Positions 13,498 through 20,774 of a DNA stretch of 28,241 nt are shown here, piece after piece. The stretch is from assembly GCA_964569225.1 (NCBI GenBank), contig CAZMTU010000015.1, positions 1 through 28,241 on the forward strand, written 5' to 3'. Below the pieces are notes generated by a model, which searched no databases, was not told where the DNA came from, and saw nothing but the letters and a program-made list of their open reading frames with translations. The position numbers and the translations under genes were made by a program. Source of the stretch: CAKSQF01 sp964569225. GTDB taxonomy: Bacteria; Bacillota; Clostridia; Oscillospirales; CAG-272. Numbering within the stretch: position 1 is the stretch's first letter; each line of letters starts with the position of its first letter.

Positions 13498-15309
13498 ATG
13501 AGTAAATGGAACTTCTATACTTCAAACGAACTAAAACCTAAAGGATGGCTGAAGCGTCAGCTTGAAATTCAGGCTGAAGGTCTGAGCGGAAACTTGGATA
13601 AAATATGGCCTGATATTCGCGAAAGCGCCTGGATAGGCGGCAACAGAGACGGCTGGGAGCGGGTACCTTATTGGTTGGACGGATTTATTCCTTTGGCTTA
13701 TTTATTGGAAAATGAAGATATGATAGGCAGGGCTAAAAAATATATAGACGCGATTGTTTCTGCCCAACAAGCAGATGGGTGGATTTGTCCTTGCAATGAA
13801 GAAGAAAGAACCTCTTATGATACATGGGCGGTTCTTTTAATTACAAAGGTTTTAACGGTTTACTATGATTGCTCCAAGGAAGAACGAATTCCGGAAGTGA
13901 TTTATCGTGTGCTGAAAAATTATTATACATTGTTTCGGACCGGTAAAATCAAGCTGTTTGATTGGGGAAAATCGCGGTGGTACGAGGGGTTTATTGCCAT
14001 CAATTTCACATATCAACGATACAAGGAGGATTGGCTTTTAGATCTCGCCGCCATTTTAAAGGAGCAGGGGACGGATTACGATAAACTCATAGGGTTGTGG
14101 AAAAAACCTCTGAATTGTTGGCGGCAGGAAACGCATATCGTGAATCTGGCGATGATGCTGAAATATGAAGCAGTTAGCTGCGATTTGTTAGGGCAAGGAT
14201 ATACGGATGACGCGGAGCATTTATATAGTATCCTTAATAAATATAACGGAACGGCGGTGGGGCTATTTACCGGCGACGAATGTCTGTCCGGACTCAGCCC
14301 GATCCAGGGAACAGAGCTTTGCGCGGTAGTGGAGCAAATGTATTCCTACGAGCTGTTATATGCCTACACCGGGGATAAAAAATGGGCTGAGCGATTGGAG
14401 CTCCTTGGATTCAATGCGCTGCCCGCTGCCATCAGTGACGATATGTGGGTCCATCAGTATGTGCAAATGAGCAATCAGATTGCTTGTGAAAGATTTCCCG
14501 GAAGATCCTTGTTTAGAACCAACGGTTCAGACGCTCATCTATTTGGGTTGGAGCCGAATTTCGGGTGCTGCACGGCGAATTTTAATCAAGGATGGCCTAA
14601 ATTCGCTTTGTCAGCTTTTATGTGTCAAGGGAGCACCGTTATTAACAGTATTCCTGTGCCTTCAGAACTGAAAACAGACGATATACATATTGTTTTGGAT
14701 ACCAATTACCCATTTGAAAACAGTTTTACTTATACTATAAAATGCGGAGTGGATTTTACCTTTATGATCCGTGTTCCCTCGTTTGCCAATAATCTTAAGG
14801 TAAACGGTGAACCCATAAATTGCGGTGAACTTGTGTTTGAGATCAAGGCGGGGAATTGCCGGCAGATTGCCGTTTCATTCGATACGAATCCGTATTTTGA
14901 AAAAAGACCGCATGATTTAAACACAGTGAAATGCGGTTCGCTGGTGTTTTCCGTCCCTATCCGATACGGGAAGAGAATGCACGAATATCAAAATAACGGA
15001 GTCGAGAGAAAATTCCCTTATTGTGACTATGAATACCTGCCGCTCTCGGATTGGAATTACGCCTATAGCGGCGAGGCGCTTGTTCTCGAAAAGAAAAGCT
15101 TAGGCAATATTCCTTTCTCAAGTGAAAATCCGCCTGTCGTCATGAAAGCGATGGTACAGAAAATCAATTGGGGCTTGGAAGACGGCTACGAAAAAGTTTG
15201 CGCGAAAATACCGAATTCGGCGGTCCCTCTTTCAGATTCGGAGGAAATACGTTTGTATCCCTACGGTTGCGCAAAACTCAGAATGACGGAACTTCCGTTT
15301 GTAAAATAA
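13498..15309 (+). CDS. GH127-like glycosidase (PF07944, beta-L-arabinofuranosidase superfamily)
   Basis: The protein has 603 residues; the ATG at 13498 has a GGAGGA site 8 bp upstream (an in-frame TTG at 13483 overlaps that site). There is no signal peptide, so the enzyme is cytoplasmic. The N-terminal two thirds is an (alpha/alpha)6 barrel (PYWLDGFIPLAYLL, residues about 57-70; DGWICPCNEEE, about 93-103; WYEGFIAINF, 161-170). It contains GTELC (271-275) and the NFGCCTANFNQGWPKF motif, with Cys357/Cys358 matching the region that holds the cysteine nucleophile and zinc ligands of GH127 enzymes. The C-terminal third is beta-rich. Family members mostly remove beta-L-arabinofuranose; the exact substrate is unknown, and this could be one of the uncharacterised PF07944 groups. 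Control by AraC gene C is inferred from the shared intergenic repeats. Confidence 0.75.
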   Translation: MSKWNFYTSNELKPKGWLKRQLEIQAEGLSGNLDKIWPDIRESAWIGGNRDGWERVPYWLDGFIPLAYLLENEDMIGRAKKYIDAIVSAQQADGWICPCNEEERTSYDTWAVLLITKVLTVYYDCSKEERIPEVIYRVLKNYYTLFRTGKIKLFDWGKSRWYEGFIAINFTYQRYKEDWLLDLAAILKEQGTDYDKLIGLWKKPLNCWRQETHIVNLAMMLKYEAVSCDLLGQGYTDDAEHLYSILNKYNGTAVGLFTGDECLSGLSPIQGTELCAVVEQMYSYELLYAYTGDKKWAERLELLGFNALPAAISDDMWVHQYVQMSNQIACERFPGRSLFRTNGSDAHLFGLEPNFGCCTANFNQGWPKFALSAFMCQGSTVINSIPVPSELKTDDIHIVLDTNYPFENSFTYTIKCGVDFTFMIRVPSFANNLKVNGEPINCGELVFEIKAGNCRQIAVSFDTNPYFEKRPHDLNTVKCGSLVFSVPIRYGKRMHEYQNNGVERKFPYCDYEYLPLSDWNYAYSGEALVLEKKSLGNIPFSSENPPVVMKAMVQKINWGLEDGYEKVCAKIPNSAVPLSDSEEIRLYPYGCAKLRMTELPFVK

Positions 15310-15350
15310 GGTTAAAAGACTGTATCCTGCATAAGCGAAGTACACGCGGA

Positions 15351-15398
15351 CGCCGAGACATTCTTCCCTGTGAAGAGTGCCTCGGCGAAGTCTTTTTT
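15351..15398 (+). terminator. Rho-independent terminator of the GH127-like gene
   Basis: CGCCGAG (15351-15357) pairs with CTCGGCG (15381-15387), and an inner helix (TCTTC with GAAGA) continues the stem. A TCTTTTTT run follows at 15391-15398. The stretch from about 15400 to 15586 shows no gene or other structure that I can support. Confidence 0.75.
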
Positions 15399-15586
15399 GA
15401 GCAGCTGTTAATATATCTCCTTAATCAGCCGCAGAAAATGGGTTAATACTAATTAAAAAAGTTGTCTATGGCGGCTTTACGGAATTTGCCCTGAAAGACG
15501 TTTAGTCTATCCGTTTGGATTAAATCAGCGATTGTATCGTTGGAGGCAAAAGGGCTTAGAAAAGCAGCACTTGCGTTTAAAAAGCA

Positions 15587-15614
15587 AAAAAGCCGAGACT
15601 TTCCTCGGCTTTTT
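15587..15614 (-). terminator. Rho-independent terminator of the tRNA operon
   Basis: An 11-bp stem (15587-15597 with 15604-15614) has a 6-nt loop. On the minus strand GCCGAG...CTCGGC runs into TTTTTTGC, a classical terminator, 19 bp past the 3' end of tRNA-Tyr. Confidence 0.85.
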
Positions 15615-15632
15615 CAGGCGTTTTTTCCTTTC

Positions 15633-15716
15633 TGGTGGGAGCGGGTGGATTCGGACCACCGAAGCTATCGCAGCAGATTTACAGTCTGTCCCCTTTGGCC
15701 ACTCGGGAACGCTCCC
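15633..15716 (-). tRNA. tRNA-Tyr (anticodon GTA)
   Basis: The minus strand gives an 84-nt cloverleaf with acceptor stem GGGAGCG/CGCTCCC, an encoded CCA end (15635-15633), a long class II variable arm as in bacterial tRNA-Tyr, and anticodon GTA at 15682-15680 in the loop of ACTGTAAAT. It is second in a two-tRNA operon. Confidence 0.95.
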
Positions 15717-15743
15717 ATATTTACGGGTCGCAAAAGTGACCCG

Positions 15744-15818
15744 TGGAGCTGGTGAACGGAGTCGAACCATCAACCTGCTGATTACAAATCAGCTGCTCTG
15801 CCATTGAGCCACACCAGC
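15744..15818 (-). tRNA. tRNA-Thr (anticodon TGT)
   Basis: The minus strand gives a 75-nt cloverleaf with acceptor stem GCTGGTG/CACCAGC, an encoded CCA, D-arm GCTCAATGGCAGAGC, anticodon TGT at 15786-15784 and T-loop TTCGACT. A short hairpin (ACGGGTC with GACCCGT, 15723-15744) separates it from tRNA-Tyr. Confidence 0.95.
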
Positions 15819-15851
15819 GTGCTTAAAGCCGCTTTGTCTGCGACGCTTATT

Positions 15852-15880
15852 ATTATAGCAGACAGGAAGCGGTTTGTCAA
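15852..15880 (-). promoter_or_regulatory. Promoter of the tRNA-Thr/tRNA-Tyr operon
   Basis: On the minus strand a perfect TTGACA (15880-15875), a 17-bp spacer and a perfect TATAAT (15857-15852) precede tRNA-Thr by about 34 bp. A run of seven A residues lies just upstream of the -35. Confidence 0.88.
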
Positions 15881-16062
15881 CACTTTTTTTAGAAAAAAAC
15901 AATTTTTTTATACATTCGATTTGAAGCAAATTGGCTTGCTGCCTATCGGTTTCTGCGCGCGGATCCGCTTGAGCGTTCGCAGGAACTGAAGAGAACCAAA
16001 GTATTTACGGCGGTATTTTAATATTTGGGTGCTTAAAGCGTTTTTCAGCAATTTATAATCAT

Positions 16063-17589
16063 TTACCAATACTTTCGATCAAGGCTGCGAAGCTGAATGG
16101 CTTCGGCAACATGTTCCGCACAGATCTCGGTACTGCCTGCCAAATCGGCGATGGTGCGGGCAACCCGGAGGATCCGGTCATGCCCTCTGGCGGAAAGCCC
16201 CATACGTTCAAACGCCGCTTTCATCAGCGAAGCGGCACTCTCATCCAGCTTGCAGAAAGTGCGAAGCTGTCCCGCGGTCATTTCGCTGTTGGAATGAATC
16301 GCGGGATAACTGTTTTTGAACCGGCAGGCGGCCGCTTGCCGGGCAGCGTTTACCCGCGCTCGAATATCGGCAGAGGACTCGGCAGGTGAGTCGGCAGATA
16401 ACTCTTCATAGGTCAGCGAAGGAACTTCGATCTGTATATCGATTCGGTCCAGCAGAGGACCGCTGATTTTGGACATGTATTTACGAATGTCTTCCTTTTT
16501 ACAGGTACATTTTCTGGTTGGATGACCAAAATATCCGCATTTACAGGGATTCATGGCGCAAACCAGCATAAAATGGCAAGGGAATCGAAAGCGGCCTGCG
16601 GCGCGGGTGATGGTGATCTCACCGTCTTCCAGCGGCTGGCGCAACGCTTCGGTGACTTGCTTGTTGAATTCGGGCAGCTCATCTAAAAATAACACGCCGT
16701 TGTGCGCCAAAGAAACCTCTCCGGGAATAGGAATGGCGCCGCCGCCCGCCAGGGCTGCGGCAGACATGGTGTGATGAGGCGAACGGAAGGGACGAAAAGA
16801 AATCAGCGAGCTGTTCTCCGGCAGAATACCTGCAATCGAATGAATTTTGGTGGTTTCAATGGATTCCTCAAAGGTCATTTCCGGAAGAATAGAGGGCAGC
16901 CGTTTGGCGAGCATGCTTTTGCCGGTTCCGGGCGGGCCGATCAGCAGAATGTTATGCCCGCCCGCGGCGGCAATTTCCAGTGCCCGTTTAGCACGTTCCT
17001 GCCCTTTGACCTCTGAGAAATCAGGCGGCATGTGCGTCGCCTCAGAGAAGGGCGGCAGGAAGTGTCCCTCTTCCAGTGTAGTTTCGCCGTTAAGCGCGGA
17101 TACCAGCAAAGCCACATTGGGAACCGTATAAATGCGGGCATCTTTTACTACGGAAGCCTCTGCCGCGTTGGCGGAGGGAACATAAATCTCATTAATTCCG
17201 TGTTCCACAGCGGCGAGCACCATTCCCAATACGCCTCGGACGCTCCGTACTTCACCGGACAAGGACAGCTCTCCGATCAGGCATTTGCGGGAAAGATCGC
17301 CCTTAATAACGCCGGCTCCGTTCAGAATGGCGGCGAGCATAGCAAGATCAAAAGCGCTTCCGCTTTTTTTCAAATCTGCGGGAGCTAAATTAATTGTAAT
17401 GGCGCTTTCCGGAAAGGTAAACCCGCTGTTTTCGCAGGCAGTCCGAATGCGCTCACGGGCTTCTTTGACCGCGTTGTCAGGCAATCCCACGATCTCGAAG
17501 GCGGGCAGCTTATCTGAAACATCGCATTCAATGGTGACAGTTAATCCGTCCACACCGAAAATTGCGGCAGAGCTAAGGGTAGAAAGCAT
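16063..17589 (-). CDS. YifB/ComM-family Mg-chelatase-like AAA+ ATPase
   Basis: The protein has 508 residues. I chose the ATG at 17589 (MLSTLSSAAIFGVDG), which has an AAAGGA site; the reading frame extends 10 codons further without one. An N-terminal ribosomal-S5/Lon-like domain (about 1-165) is followed by the AAA+ module, with Walker A GPPGTGKS (218-225), Walker B LFLDE (300-304) and a Cys cluster (CAMNPCKCGYFGHP). A C-terminal magnesium-chelatase-type domain ends in RSLDRKYW. In Haemophilus and Vibrio, ComM is a hexameric helicase for branch migration during natural transformation; in clostridia its role is not established. It lies downstream of pfkA on the same strand, with a hairpin between. 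Confidence 0.92.
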   Translation of the reverse strand: MLSTLSSAAIFGVDGLTVTIECDVSDKLPAFEIVGLPDNAVKEARERIRTACENSGFTFPESAITINLAPADLKKSGSAFDLAMLAAILNGAGVIKGDLSRKCLIGELSLSGEVRSVRGVLGMVLAAVEHGINEIYVPSANAAEASVVKDARIYTVPNVALLVSALNGETTLEEGHFLPPFSEATHMPPDFSEVKGQERAKRALEIAAAGGHNILLIGPPGTGKSMLAKRLPSILPEMTFEESIETTKIHSIAGILPENSSLISFRPFRSPHHTMSAAALAGGGAIPIPGEVSLAHNGVLFLDELPEFNKQVTEALRQPLEDGEITITRAAGRFRFPCHFMLVCAMNPCKCGYFGHPTRKCTCKKEDIRKYMSKISGPLLDRIDIQIEVPSLTYEELSADSPAESSADIRARVNAARQAAACRFKNSYPAIHSNSEMTAGQLRTFCKLDESAASLMKAAFERMGLSARGHDRILRVARTIADLAGSTEICAEHVAEAIQLRSLDRKYW

Positions 17590-17644
17590 AAGCGGTCCTT
17601 TCTGCTGCTTCGGCAGCATATACTAAAGCAGGCTGTGTAATGAG

Positions 17645-17677
17645 AAAAGGAGGAAAACGGGCTCGCTTCCTCCTTTT
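17645..17677 (-). terminator. Terminator-like hairpin after pfkA
   Basis: An 11-bp perfect stem, AAAAGGAGGAA (17645-17655) with 17667-17677, has an 11-nt loop. On the minus strand it ends CCTCCTTTTC, 19 bp past the pfkA stop. The U-run is only four bases. Confidence 0.6.
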
Positions 17678-17695
17678 ACCGGGATTAAATCAATT

Positions 17696-18781
17696 TTATT
17701 TGGAAATTTCCAGTGCCATATTGTACAGGCGGCGCATGTCTGCCAGCTTCGCGGCACAGAAAGCATTCATTTCGTCCTGCTGTTCTTTAGGATAACCGCT
17801 CAGAAGTTCGTCTTCATCTACCTTTTTATAGCCGGCATATTTGGATTTAAAGAGTTTATCCAGCTTCAAAGCGAAGGTGATTTCGGAAGAACAGATTTTA
17901 CCCTCTCTTTGACAAACCACTAAATCGCTTTGACCGTCCAATAACAAACGAACTGCTTCGGCGCCCATCTGAGATGCGATCGTGCGATCCATCAAGCTGG
18001 GGGAGCCGCCTCTTACTACGTGAGCAAGGCGGGCAAATCGAGTTTCAATGCCGGTCGCTTCTTCAATTTTTCGCGTCAGATTTTCAGAGAAATCACTGCC
18101 AAGCCCTTCGGAAACATTTACAATGAAGTTCCGCTTGCCCTCTGCTCTGGCCTCCTCAATCCGGCTAATGACTTCTTCTTCAGTGAAGGGAAATTCCTTC
18201 AGACAAATGGCGGTAGCGCCTACCGCGATTCCTGTATTTAAAGTAATATAGCCCGCGTTACGTCCCATAACTTCCACTACATTGCAGCGCAGATGAGATT
18301 CGCAGGTGTCCCGCAGACGGTCTACCATTTCCACGACTGTGTTCATAGCGGTATCATAGCCGATGGTATAGTCGGTAGCGGTAATATCATTGTCAATGGT
18401 GCCCGGAATGCCGATACAGGGAATTCCGCGAATAGAAAGATCGGTTGCGCCGCGGAAAGTGCCATCGCCGCCGATGGCAATGATCCCGTCGATCTGATAC
18501 TTTGCGCAGGTTTCCTTTGCCTTCTGCATCCCTGCTTCTTCTTTGAATTCAGGGCAGCGGGCCGTATACAAAATGGTGCCGCCGTGATTCAAAATATTGG
18601 ATACATCTCGCTGACCGAGAATTTTGACATTTCCTTCGATAAGGCCTTTGTATCCTTCATAGATCCCCACTACTTCAACGCCGTGCGCGTGCGCGCTGCG
18701 GGTGACCGCTCTGATAACAGCATTCATGCCGGGGGCATCGCCGCCGGAGGTAAGAACACCGATTCTTCTGAATGTAGGCAT
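17696..18781 (-). CDS. pfkA: ATP-dependent 6-phosphofructokinase
   Basis: The protein has 361 residues; the ATG at 18781 has an AAGGAGA site. It phosphorylates fructose 6-phosphate to fructose 1,6-bisphosphate, the committed step of glycolysis, in the cytoplasm. Visible family motifs are LTSGGDAPGMN (10-20), the nucleotide loop GGDGTF (104-109), PGTIDND (126-132) with the catalytic Asp130, and MGRN (172-175). GGDG at the nucleotide loop, where pyrophosphate-dependent enzymes have GGDD, argues for ATP use. The protein is about 40 residues longer than typical bacterial PfkA because of a C-terminal extension after about residue 320. It appears to be a single-gene unit ending in a hairpin. Confidence 0.95.
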   Translation of the reverse strand: MPTFRRIGVLTSGGDAPGMNAVIRAVTRSAHAHGVEVVGIYEGYKGLIEGNVKILGQRDVSNILNHGGTILYTARCPEFKEEAGMQKAKETCAKYQIDGIIAIGGDGTFRGATDLSIRGIPCIGIPGTIDNDITATDYTIGYDTAMNTVVEMVDRLRDTCESHLRCNVVEVMGRNAGYITLNTGIAVGATAICLKEFPFTEEEVISRIEEARAEGKRNFIVNVSEGLGSDFSENLTRKIEEATGIETRFARLAHVVRGGSPSLMDRTIASQMGAEAVRLLLDGQSDLVVCQREGKICSSEITFALKLDKLFKSKYAGYKKVDEDELLSGYPKEQQDEMNAFCAAKLADMRRLYNMALEISK

Positions 18782-18857
18782 AACAACAATCTCCTTGATT
18801 TATCGCAATTGCTTGTAAAATCGTATAACTTATACATTTTCATAGTGATACACTTAT

Positions 18858-18886
18858 ATAATAATACATTGTAGCGTAAAAATCAA
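18858..18886 (-). promoter_or_regulatory. Candidate pfkA promoter
   Basis: On the minus strand TTGATT (18886-18881), a 17-bp spacer and TATTAT (18863-18858) lie about 77 bp before the ATG. Both hexamers differ from consensus and the area is AT-rich, so the call is tentative. Confidence 0.4.
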
Positions 18887-19038
18887 TAGTTTTTTTGTTT
18901 TTTTTCTTCCTTACGGAGTAATTTATTCAAACAATACAAAAAAAGGCGTAAAAAACATTTTTTTGTTAAGGGTTAAGACAAAAATAAATAAAAAATAGCT
19001 AACGATTAAAAGGGCTGCATTAATTTTCCGGACCCCTC

Positions 19039-19067
19039 TTGCGCTGAAAGCGGCGAAGGTGTATAAT
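19039..19067 (+). promoter_or_regulatory. Promoter of mntP-gluQRS
   Basis: TTGCGC (19039-19044), a 17-bp spacer and TATAAT (19062-19067) lie only 29 bp before the ATG of mntP, leaving a leader of about 23 nt. TCCGGA occurs at both 19027-19032 and 19074-19079, flanking the promoter. The rest of the gap (18887-19026) is AT-rich with no recognisable feature. Confidence 0.65.
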
Positions 19068-19096
19068 AAACTGTCCGGAGGAAACGGAGCGACTAA

Positions 19097-19660
19097 ATGG
19101 GGTATTTAGAACTGTTTTTATTGGCGCTGGGACTGTCTATGGACGCCTTCGCGGTGGCGGTCTGTAAGGGGCTGGCCATGCAGCGGGTGAGTTTGGGAAA
19201 AGCTTGTACTGTGGCATTGTGGTTTGGTGGTTTTCAGGCGTTAATGCCGCTGCTCGGTTATTATTTAGCCTCTTTTTTTCAGGATATGATCTATTTTGCA
19301 GTTCATTGGATTGCTTTTTTCTTACTTACTTTTATTGGGATTAATATGATTCGGGAAGCGTTTTCTAAGGAAGCGGAGGAGCCGGACGATTCACTTGCTT
19401 CGGGCAAAATGCTCGTGTTGGCGCTGGCTACCAGTATTGACGCGCTGGCGGTGGGCGTGACGTTTGCCTGCCTGACCATTTATCTGCTGCCGGCAGTATC
19501 GCTGATCGGTGGAATCACCTTCCTTTGTTCGATTATTGGGGTGAAGGCGGGCAATCTCTTCGGAAACCGTTTTCAGGGGAAAGCGAAATGTGCCGGAGGC
19601 GTGATTCTTATTTCGATTGGACTAAAAATTATCATAGAGTATCTGTTTTTTGGAAACTGA
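19097..19660 (+). CDS. mntP: Manganese efflux pump MntP
   Basis: The protein has 187 residues; the ATG at 19097 has a GGAG site 7 bp upstream. It has six hydrophobic segments arranged as two repeats of the DUF204 fold, with the paired acidic motifs LGLSMDAFAVAVCKG (about residues 12-26) and ATSIDALAVGVTFA (about 114-127). These intramembrane Asp residues are the conserved ones in MntP, which exports Mn(II) and protects against manganese excess. The usual control in Gram-negative and many Gram-positive bacteria is a yybP-ykoY riboswitch and/or MntR. Here the leader is too short for that riboswitch. gluQRS follows 11 bp after the stop, in an apparent operon. Confidence 0.92.
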   Translation: MGYLELFLLALGLSMDAFAVAVCKGLAMQRVSLGKACTVALWFGGFQALMPLLGYYLASFFQDMIYFAVHWIAFFLLTFIGINMIREAFSKEAEEPDDSLASGKMLVLALATSIDALAVGVTFACLTIYLLPAVSLIGGITFLCSIIGVKAGNLFGNRFQGKAKCAGGVILISIGLKIIIEYLFFGN

Positions 19661-19671
19661 GGAGGTTAAGG

Positions 19672-20607
19672 ATGGAAAAAGCGACCGGTAGATTTGCGCC
19701 TACGCCCAGCGGGAGGATGCATTTAGGGAATCTTTATTGCGCGTTGACAGCATGGCTGTCCGCCCGATCAAAAAACGGCGCTTTTATTATACGGATAGAG
19801 GATTTGGACGCGGGAAGATGCAGCTTTGGAGAGAACCGTCAGTTAATTTTCGATGATCTCGCATGGTTAGGACTGGACTGGGATTCAGGAGAGGATCCCG
19901 CGCTTTTCCAATCTAACCGAACCGCTGTTTATGAAGAATGGCTTCATCGCCTGAGCGGTAAAGCGGAGATTTATTCCTGTTATTGTTCCCGCGCAGAGCT
20001 GCATGCTGCTTCTGCCCCTCATCTTTCCGATGGGCAGCCAATTTATGACGGCAAGTGCTATCGAGCTTATTGCGAGGGAAAAACGTATTCCGGAGGGCGC
20101 AGCCCAGCCATGCGTATTCATGTACCGGAAAAAACTATTTCATTTATTGACGGGATAGCGGGAGAATATTCTGAATATCTGCCTAAGGATTGTGGTGATT
20201 TTATTGTTCGGCGGTCAGACGGAGTATTTGCTTATCAGCTGGCGGTCGTGATTGATGATGCGCTGGCCGGTGTGACTGAGGTTGTGCGGGGAGCTGATCT
20301 TCTTTCATCTACGGCTCGTCAAATCTGGCTGTACCATTTGCTGGACTTTAAAGCGCCGGCATTTTATCATATTCCGCTGCTGACCGATCGGGCAGGCGAG
20401 CGGCTCGCCAAACGTTCAGGCGCACTGGACGTGGGCAGTCTCCGGAAAAATTATCGGGCGGAGGAGATTGTGGGGGTGCTGGCTTGGGCGGCCGGACAGA
20501 TTGACCGACCGGAATCGGTCAGCGCAAGCGAATTGCTGTCTTGCTTTGATTGGTCGAAGCTGCCAAAAAAAGGGAGAAATGTGCAGCTTCCCTTGAAGAC
20601 AAGCTAA
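19672..20607 (+). CDS. gluQRS: Glutamyl-Q tRNA(Asp) synthetase
   Basis: The protein has 311 residues; the ATG at 19672 has a GGAGG site, and the earlier in-frame starts lie inside mntP. It is a truncated paralogue of glutamyl-tRNA synthetase lacking the anticodon-binding domain. It attaches glutamate to the queuosine at position 34 of tRNA-Asp. Visible are RFAPTPSGRMHLGNL (7-21) containing the HIGH-type signature HLGN, the zinc site C103/C105 with Y130/C134 (spacing as in the E. coli enzyme), and the KMSKS-equivalent LAKRS (245-249). The function needs queuosine-modified tRNA, so Q synthesis or salvage genes should exist elsewhere in the genome. Pairing with mntP is not an arrangement I know as standard. 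Confidence 0.92.
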   Translation: MEKATGRFAPTPSGRMHLGNLYCALTAWLSARSKNGAFIIRIEDLDAGRCSFGENRQLIFDDLAWLGLDWDSGEDPALFQSNRTAVYEEWLHRLSGKAEIYSCYCSRAELHAASAPHLSDGQPIYDGKCYRAYCEGKTYSGGRSPAMRIHVPEKTISFIDGIAGEYSEYLPKDCGDFIVRRSDGVFAYQLAVVIDDALAGVTEVVRGADLLSSTARQIWLYHLLDFKAPAFYHIPLLTDRAGERLAKRSGALDVGSLRKNYRAEEIVGVLAWAAGQIDRPESVSASELLSCFDWSKLPKKGRNVQLPLKTS

Positions 20608-20615
20608 ATAAAAAA

Positions 20616-20670
20616 CGCAAGATGTGTTAAAACTCTTTTACAAGGGCTTGGGCTTTTTTGTGTTTTTTTC
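20616..20670 (+). terminator. Probable terminator after gluQRS
   Basis: An imperfect stem-loop (GCAAG...TGTTAAAA with TTTTACA...CTTG) is followed by GGCTTTTTTGTGTTTTTTT, starting about 10 bp after the stop. The T-runs are strong, the stem is not. Confidence 0.5.
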
Positions 20671-20774
20671 TTTTATTTTCAAACAGACTTCATTTATTCA
20701 TCACTTAAACGGAGTAAAATAAAACAATAGTTTTAAATGGCATGAAATTAAATAACATGGAAGGAATCTGTAAT

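Noticed and set aside
15723..15744. Hairpin between the two tRNA genes as a terminator
   Set aside because: It has no T-tract and sits in the spacer of a two-tRNA operon; a processing-associated stem or chance is more likely.
18887..19096. Possible yybP-ykoY manganese riboswitch before mntP
   Set aside because: The promoter at 19039-19067 leaves a leader of only about 23 nt, and the conserved riboswitch core is not visible upstream.
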